Below are positions 32,807 to 37,279 of a DNA stretch of 37,279 bases, piece after piece (position 1 is the first letter of the stretch; the number at the start of each line of letters is the position of its first letter). The position numbers were made by a program, and so were the translations under genes. Location of the stretch: positions 1 through 37,279 of the forward strand of contig JAUNCG010000007.1 of NCBI GenBank assembly GCA_030526715.1, read 5' to 3'. The notes beneath the pieces are model-generated. The model saw only the letters and a program-made list of their open reading frames with translations, was not told the DNA's origin and did no database searches. This DNA comes from Eubacteriales bacterium (GTDB lineage: Bacteria > Bacillota > Clostridia > Lachnospirales > Lachnospiraceae).

Positions 32807-35092
32807 ATGATCAAATTATACGATGGCGGGGCATACCTGCTGAATGGAACAGAGATTGTAGAGGACAGCGCAAACGCGGCGAAGATCATTGCGCAGAAGA
32901 TGGGTGTGGCTCCTTCGAAGGAAGAGGCGGCCAGACAGACGATTGCTTATGGGATCCTGAAGAATCATAATACGTCCGGCTCCATGGAGAAGCTTCAGAT
33001 CAGGTTCGACAAGTTGACCTCCCACGATATTACCTTTGTCGGAATCATTCAGACTGCGAGAGCGTCAGGACTGGAGCGCTTTCCGGTGCCGTATGTACTG
33101 ACAAACTGTCATAACAGTCTGTGTGCGGTGGGCGGAACCATCAATGAGGATGACCATATGTTTGGTCTGAGCTGCGCGAAAAAGTACGGCGGCGTCTATG
33201 TACCGCCGCATCAGGCAGTCATTCACCAGTTTGCCCGTGAGATGCTGGCAGGCGGAGGCAAGATGATCCTTGGGTCGGATTCCCACACACGTTACGGCGC
33301 GCTCGGAACCATGGCTATGGGCGAGGGCGGTCCGGAGCTGGTAAAGCAGCTGCTGTCCAAGACCTATGACATCAATATGCCGGGAATCGTCGGCATTTAT
33401 CTGGATGGAGCTCCGCAGAAGGGTGTTGGTCCTCAGGACGTGGCGCTGGCGATCATCGGAGCGGTATTCGGAAACGGCTACGTGAATAATAAGGTTATGG
33501 AATTCGTAGGTCCGGGTGTGGAGAAGCTGAGCGCTGATTTCCGTATCGGCGTGGACGTCATGACTACAGAGACCACCTGCCTGTCCTCTATCTGGAAGAC
33601 AGACGATACGATCCGTGAGTTTTATGAGATCCACGGAAGAACCGCAGACTATGCCGAGCTGGCTCCGGGTGCGGTGACCTACTATGACGGAATGGTATAT
33701 GTGAACCTGTCCGAGATCAAGCCGATGATCGCTATGCCGTTCCATCCGAGCAATACCTATACCATCGAGGAGTTGAATGCCAATCTGGAGGACATTCTTC
33801 GGGATGTGGAGAAGCGCGCGTTGGTAAGTCTGGACGGCGCGGTGGAGTATTCTCTTCGAGATAAGGTAAGAAACGGAAGACTGTATGTGGATCAGGGAAT
33901 CATCGCAGGCTGTGCAGGCGGCGGCTTTGAGAATATCTGCGCGGCTGCGGACATTCTCAAAGGGGCGTCCATCGGTGCGGATGAGTTTACTCTGAGTATC
34001 TACCCGGCAAGTACGCCGATCTATATGGAGCTGGCAAGAAACGGAAGACTGGCAGAGCTTATGGCTACCGGCGCGATCGTGAAGACGGCCTTCTGCGGTC
34101 CGTGCTTCGGTGCAGGCGATACTCCGGCGAACAACGCCTTCAGTATCCGTCACTCTACCAGAAACTTCCCGAATCGTGAGGGAAGCAAGCTGCAGAGTGG
34201 GCAGATCGCTTCCGTAGCGCTGATGGATGCCCGTTCCATTGCAGCTACCGCGGCAAATAAGGGATATCTGACGGCGGCAACGGACGTAGACGCGAACTTT
34301 ACCGCTCCGAAGTATTTCTTTGACAGCACGATCTATGCAAATCGCGTTTTTGACAGCAAGGGCGTAGCAGATCCTTCTGTGGAGATCAAGTTCGGTCCGA
34401 ATATCAAGGACTGGCCGGCGATGCCGGAGCTGACAGAGAATCTGATTCTGAAGGTAGTCTCTGAGATCCATGATCCGGTGACGACCACAGATGAGCTGAT
34501 TCCTTCCGGAGAGACATCCTCTTATCGCTCCAATCCGCTGGGACTGGCAGAGTTTACCTTGTCCAGAAAGGATCCCGCCTATGTAGGGCGTGCGAAGGAG
34601 GTACAGAAGGCGGAGAAGGCAAGAGAAGCCGGAGAATGTATGGGAGAGGCGCTTCCCGAGCTGCGCGATATCATGCATGCCATCAAGGCGCAGTTCCCGG
34701 GTGTATGCAAGACGAACACCGGAGTGGGAAGTACGATTTTTGCAGTAAAGCCGGGTGACGGCTCCGCACGTGAGCAGGCGGCGTCCTGTCAGAAGGTACT
34801 GGGCGGCTGGGCGAATATCGCCAACGGCTATGCCACCAAGAGATATCGCTCCAATCTGATCAACTGGGGTATGCTGCCCTTCCTGATCGATGAGGGCGAG
34901 CTGCCGTTCAAGAATGGAGATTACCTCTTCGTACCGCAGATCCGCAAGGCCATTGAGGAGAAGGCAACGGAGATAAAAGCCTATGTTGTAGGAGATACCA
35001 TTCGTGAGTTTATTTTAAAGATGGGTGAACTGACAGATGATGAGAGAACCATTATCCTGAAGGGCTGTCTGATCAATTACTATAAAGGATAA
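32807..35092 (+). CDS. Aconitase-family hydratase
   Basis: 761 aa; AAAGGAG precedes ATG 32807. The [4Fe-4S] ligands are Cys369 (GCAGGGFEN) and the pair Cys430/Cys433 (FCGPCFGAG), the aconitase arrangement. Other segments are [13 protein letters not shown] near the N-terminus and the swivel domain ([15 protein letters not shown]...). It resembles the YbhJ-like group of putative hydratases rather than the AcnA or AcnB housekeeping enzymes, so citrate may not be the substrate. No citrate synthase or isocitrate dehydrogenase lies in the window. The PucR-type regulator upstream suggests an inducible acid pathway. Confidence 0.88.
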   Translation: MIKLYDGGAYLLNGTEIVEDSANAAKIIAQKMGVAPSKEEAARQTIAYGILKNHNTSGSMEKLQIRFDKLTSHDITFVGIIQTARASGLERFPVPYVLTNCHNSLCAVGGTINEDDHMFGLSCAKKYGGVYVPPHQAVIHQFAREMLAGGGKMILGSDSHTRYGALGTMAMGEGGPELVKQLLSKTYDINMPGIVGIYLDGAPQKGVGPQDVALAIIGAVFGNGYVNNKVMEFVGPGVEKLSADFRIGVDVMTTETTCLSSIWKTDDTIREFYEIHGRTADYAELAPGAVTYYDGMVYVNLSEIKPMIAMPFHPSNTYTIEELNANLEDILRDVEKRALVSLDGAVEYSLRDKVRNGRLYVDQGIIAGCAGGGFENICAAADILKGASIGADEFTLSIYPASTPIYMELARNGRLAELMATGAIVKTAFCGPCFGAGDTPANNAFSIRHSTRNFPNREGSKLQSGQIASVALMDARSIAATAANKGYLTAATDVDANFTAPKYFFDSTIYANRVFDSKGVADPSVEIKFGPNIKDWPAMPELTENLILKVVSEIHDPVTTTDELIPSGETSSYRSNPLGLAEFTLSRKDPAYVGRAKEVQKAEKAREAGECMGEALPELRDIMHAIKAQFPGVCKTNTGVGSTIFAVKPGDGSAREQAASCQKVLGGWANIANGYATKRYRSNLINWGMLPFLIDEGELPFKNGDYLFVPQIRKAIEEKATEIKAYVVGDTIREFILKMGELTDDERTIILKGCLINYYKG

Positions 35093-35110
35093 CAAATCAA
35101 ATAAGATAGG

Positions 35111-35150
35111 AAAAGGCTGATGTTTGGGGAAATCTGACATCAGCCTTTTT
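35111..35150. terminator. Bidirectional terminator between hydratase and response regulator genes
   Basis: AAAAGGCTGATGT (35111-35123) pairs with ACATCAGCCTTTT (35137-35149), followed by T residues; A-rich on the other side. It works for both convergent genes. Confidence 0.9.
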
Positions 35151-35161
35151 ATAAAAGAAAA

Positions 35162-36025
35162 TTATATAACGGATAGGGTACTTAGCAGACCGACATTTCC
35201 GAGCTCTGCCACAAACCGCAGATTGAGTCGTCGCTCCATCTGTGCGATCATCTTCGCGGTGCGTTCCTGTCGCCGGGTCAGATCCTGATCGCAGTCGGTG
35301 ACCGGCTTGCAGGGGACGACCACGACGCACCGGTTCGAGAGCGCAGGTCCGATCAGGGCAGACGGGAAGAAGGCTTTGACGATACGGCGGAACAGGACGG
35401 ACTGCTTCTGCAGCTGTACAGTTGCGCCGATGATGTTCTGCATTTCGCCGTTTTCGTCAGATTCGCAGAAATGCAACGTGAGCAGCCAGCCATGGGTGGC
35501 ATGGACGCCTAGCAGCTCACGGTAGGCATACAGATCGGTGGCGGTGCCGTGTGTATAGAGAAGCTGGCTGACATAGCCGCTTTCAAGGATGGGGACAACG
35601 GTCTCCATCTTTTTTTTGTTGTCAAGCTTGCGCTGCTCCTGAGAGCGTTCGTACGCAATGCGCTCAGTGGCAGTATTGATGGCAGTTACGGCCTTGATGC
35701 GGGAGACCGGCTTAGTCAGATATTCGATGACGCCGAGATAAGTCCCCTCGCGCTGGTAATTCAGCCGTGCCTTGTGAGAAACTACGATGAACAGGCAGTC
35801 CCTGTTCAGGCGATGCAGATCCCGGATGGTGCTGATGCCGTGAATGCCGGGCATCTGTACATTGATAAACAGTATATTGGGCTGATATTTCTGGAAAATA
35901 TCCATGACCTGATGGGCGTTTTTTGCCAGACGGGTATCGCAGGTACTGCCAAACTCCTGATCGATCATGACCGAGAGCGCATCCAGAGCGATTCCCTCAT
36001 TATCTGCCAGCATGATTTTATACAT
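35162..36025 (-). CDS. Truncated response regulator-like protein with non-phosphorylatable receiver
   Basis: 287 aa. A receiver domain (residues 1-120) resembles the YesN/AraC-type regulators of Firmicutes, with Lys105 in YLTKPVS and Ser83. Yet the phospho-acceptor position is Asn55 (ILFINVQMPGIHG) instead of Asp, and one of the acidic pair is Asn9 (ADNE). A linker and partial degenerate GGDEF-like domain follow (WLLTLHFCESDENGEM, then RFVAELGNVGLLSTLSVI), and the protein ends there, without the expected AraC helix-turn-helix. Nothing resembling it is encoded before the terminator. It lies 47 bases after the binding-protein gene, so they form an operon. It may act by protein interaction or be a decaying gene. 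Confidence 0.8.
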   Translation of the reverse strand: MYKIMLADNEGIALDALSVMIDQEFGSTCDTRLAKNAHQVMDIFQKYQPNILFINVQMPGIHGISTIRDLHRLNRDCLFIVVSHKARLNYQREGTYLGVIEYLTKPVSRIKAVTAINTATERIAYERSQEQRKLDNKKKMETVVPILESGYVSQLLYTHGTATDLYAYRELLGVHATHGWLLTLHFCESDENGEMQNIIGATVQLQKQSVLFRRIVKAFFPSALIGPALSNRCVVVVPCKPVTDCDQDLTRRQERTAKMIAQMERRLNLRFVAELGNVGLLSTLSVI

Positions 36026-36072
36026 AGCTTCTCCTCCGTACCTGCATGCCTTCCGCCAAAGAATTTCGCGGT

Positions 36073-37245
36073 CTATGATGCAGAAAATGTTTTTCTCTGT
36101 GAAGCGAGATCCACATTCAGGTATACTTCATTTCTGAGATGAAATCTGGAATCGATGATCTCCTCATCGATATTTTCCGTGGTGACAGCCACCGGCTCGA
36201 GCTTCAAATACGGAACATCATAAATTCCGTCGTTGTAAAAGGTGGTGAGCTCCAGCGGCTCGTCCTGAATCAGTCTCATTGCATATTCTGCGGCAAGACG
36301 TGCAAGATTGTCAATAGATTTATATACGGTCATGTACTGTGTGCCCTCCACGATGCGCTGACAGGCATCAATATCGGCATCCTGTCCAACCAGACAGACA
36401 TCGTTTGCCATCTGACGCTCGGAGAGCGCTTTGAAGGCCATGGCAGCCAGTGCATCGTTTCCGCAGATCACGCCGTCCACGGTGCCGATCTGATCCAGAC
36501 ATTCGTTCATCTGAGTATAGGCATACTCGTCCTTCCAGTTGTCGGCATAGTTTTTGTAGACAAGCTTGGCATTGTGGCGGGCGAGCACCTGATCGATCCC
36601 TTTTTCCACCTGAGCGACATTGTCATCGGACGGAGAGCCGCAGAGCGCTGCGATCTTTCCGCCCTTCGGAATCTGTGATATGACGGCCTCCGCCATCAGC
36701 TCGCCCACCCGGACATTGTCGAAGGAGACGAGCAGATCCACGTTGGCGGAATCGATGGAACGGTCGTAGGCGATGATATAGATCCCTCGCTCCCGAGCAC
36801 GCTCGATCGCGTGATGCAGAGCTTCGTTCTGTCCGTCGATGGCGATGATGACCAGAGCGTCGACACCTTTATCGATCAGATATTCTATCTGAGCAACCTG
36901 CTCGTCCACATCGCCGTTGGCGTTCTGCACATTGACCTCTGCGCCGAGATCTGCGGCAGTGGAGACAAATACGTCGCGGTCCCGGATCCAGCGTTCGAGC
37001 ACAAAGGTGTCAAAGGACATGCCGATCTCGATAGAAGCGGTCTCAGAGGTCGTTTCTGTGGAAAACTGGACAGGATCGGATGCGGCGCAGCCTGAGAGCA
37101 GCACAGCAGTGCCTGAGAGCAATGCTGTGGCTACAAGGCGGCGCAATGCTCTTACGGGAAGGCAGCCGGGTACGGATCGTCCGGAATCGGGACGAGGGAT
37201 CGCGGGTGATTTCTGAGATTTTGTAACGGAAATAAAATGCAGCAT
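36073..37245 (-). CDS. Sugar-binding lipoprotein, XylF/periplasmic-binding-protein-1 type
   Basis: 390 aa. A lipoprotein signal ends at LLSGC (Cys53), after an unusually long N-region of about 35 residues. The mature part is a type 1 periplasmic-binding protein. Segments such as VDALVIIAIDGQ, IAYDRSIDSANVDLLVSFDN, GKIAALCGSPSDDNVA, VDGVICGNDALAAMAF and CLVGQDADIDACQRI are those of D-xylose/ribose binding proteins. ATG 37245 has GGAGGG upstream. It is next to the regulator gene rather than to an ABC transporter in this window. It may be a sensor subunit for a membrane histidine kinase encoded beyond the edge, which I cannot see. Confidence 0.87.
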   Translation of the reverse strand: MLHFISVTKSQKSPAIPRPDSGRSVPGCLPVRALRRLVATALLSGTAVLLSGCAASDPVQFSTETTSETASIEIGMSFDTFVLERWIRDRDVFVSTAADLGAEVNVQNANGDVDEQVAQIEYLIDKGVDALVIIAIDGQNEALHHAIERARERGIYIIAYDRSIDSANVDLLVSFDNVRVGELMAEAVISQIPKGGKIAALCGSPSDDNVAQVEKGIDQVLARHNAKLVYKNYADNWKDEYAYTQMNECLDQIGTVDGVICGNDALAAMAFKALSERQMANDVCLVGQDADIDACQRIVEGTQYMTVYKSIDNLARLAAEYAMRLIQDEPLELTTFYNDGIYDVPYLKLEPVAVTTENIDEEIIDSRFHLRNEVYLNVDLASQRKTFSAS

Positions 37246-37279
37246 ATCAGATGCCCTCCCTGAATTCTGTGGGTGTCTG

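Noticed and set aside
33065..34678. 537-codon open frame antisense to the hydratase gene
   Set aside because: It is a mirror of a conserved coding frame, rich in Arg, His, Ile and Ser, without recognisable domains or a ribosome binding site.

Overview
The window is chromosomal DNA from an anaerobic, low-to-mid GC Firmicute, most likely a member of the Lachnospiraceae (class Clostridia). I infer this from the oxygen-independent class III ribonucleotide reductase, strong AGGAGG-type ribosome binding sites, a DacF-like carboxypeptidase, an MsmX-type sugar ATPase, a YesN-like response regulator with a sugar-binding lipoprotein, and an oxidoreductase that resembles clostridial ferredoxin-type thioredoxin reductases. 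Genes are tightly packed. I see no rRNA, tRNA, CRISPR array, insertion sequence or prophage.

Layout. (1) 1-3143: NrdR-type operators, then nrdD, a 52-codon ORF that carries the glycyl-radical motif missing from nrdD, then nrdG: a class III ribonucleotide reductase split over two polypeptides. (2) 3199-4681: a DMT-family permease and an Sfp-type phosphopantetheinyl transferase whose 3' ends overlap. (3) 4775-7978: a copper operon, csoR-copA, with two CsoR-type operators. (4) 8025-12956, minus strand: ktrB, ktrA, a 72-aa membrane protein, a KdpD-like kinase lacking the classical N-terminal KdpD domain, and kdpE. The kinase keeps an exact match to the c-di-AMP-binding motif known from KdpD. (5) 13122-15420, minus strand: glutathione peroxidase, thioredoxin reductase-like flavoprotein, thioredoxin and OhrR, a self-contained thiol-peroxidase operon. 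(6) 15637-19917: ArsC/Spx-like protein, DacF-like D,D-carboxypeptidase with a long cytoplasmic tail, a catalytically degenerate tyrosine-recombinase-like protein, and a DEDDh exonuclease. (7) 20224-21336: lone MsmX/UgpC ATPase. (8) 21534-30975: a ten-gene Mrp/Mbh-like cation antiporter operon with four NuoL/M/N-type subunits instead of the usual two, and an MbhE-MrpB fusion. (9) 31057-35092: RidA divergent from a PucR/CdaR-type regulator followed by an aconitase-family hydratase. (10) 35162-37245, minus strand: a XylF-like binding lipoprotein and a truncated response regulator whose phospho-acceptor Asp is Asn.

How the genes fit together. Several blocks pair a sensor with its effector: NrdR boxes with nrdD/nrdG, CsoR with CopA, KdpD/E-like with Ktr, and OhrR with Gpx/Trx. 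The most noteworthy features are the split NrdD, the four-module Mrp complex, the Ktr/KdpDE-like potassium operon, and the peroxide operon built around a reductase without a recognisable NADPH site. All functional statements rest on motif reading by eye; no database search was possible.
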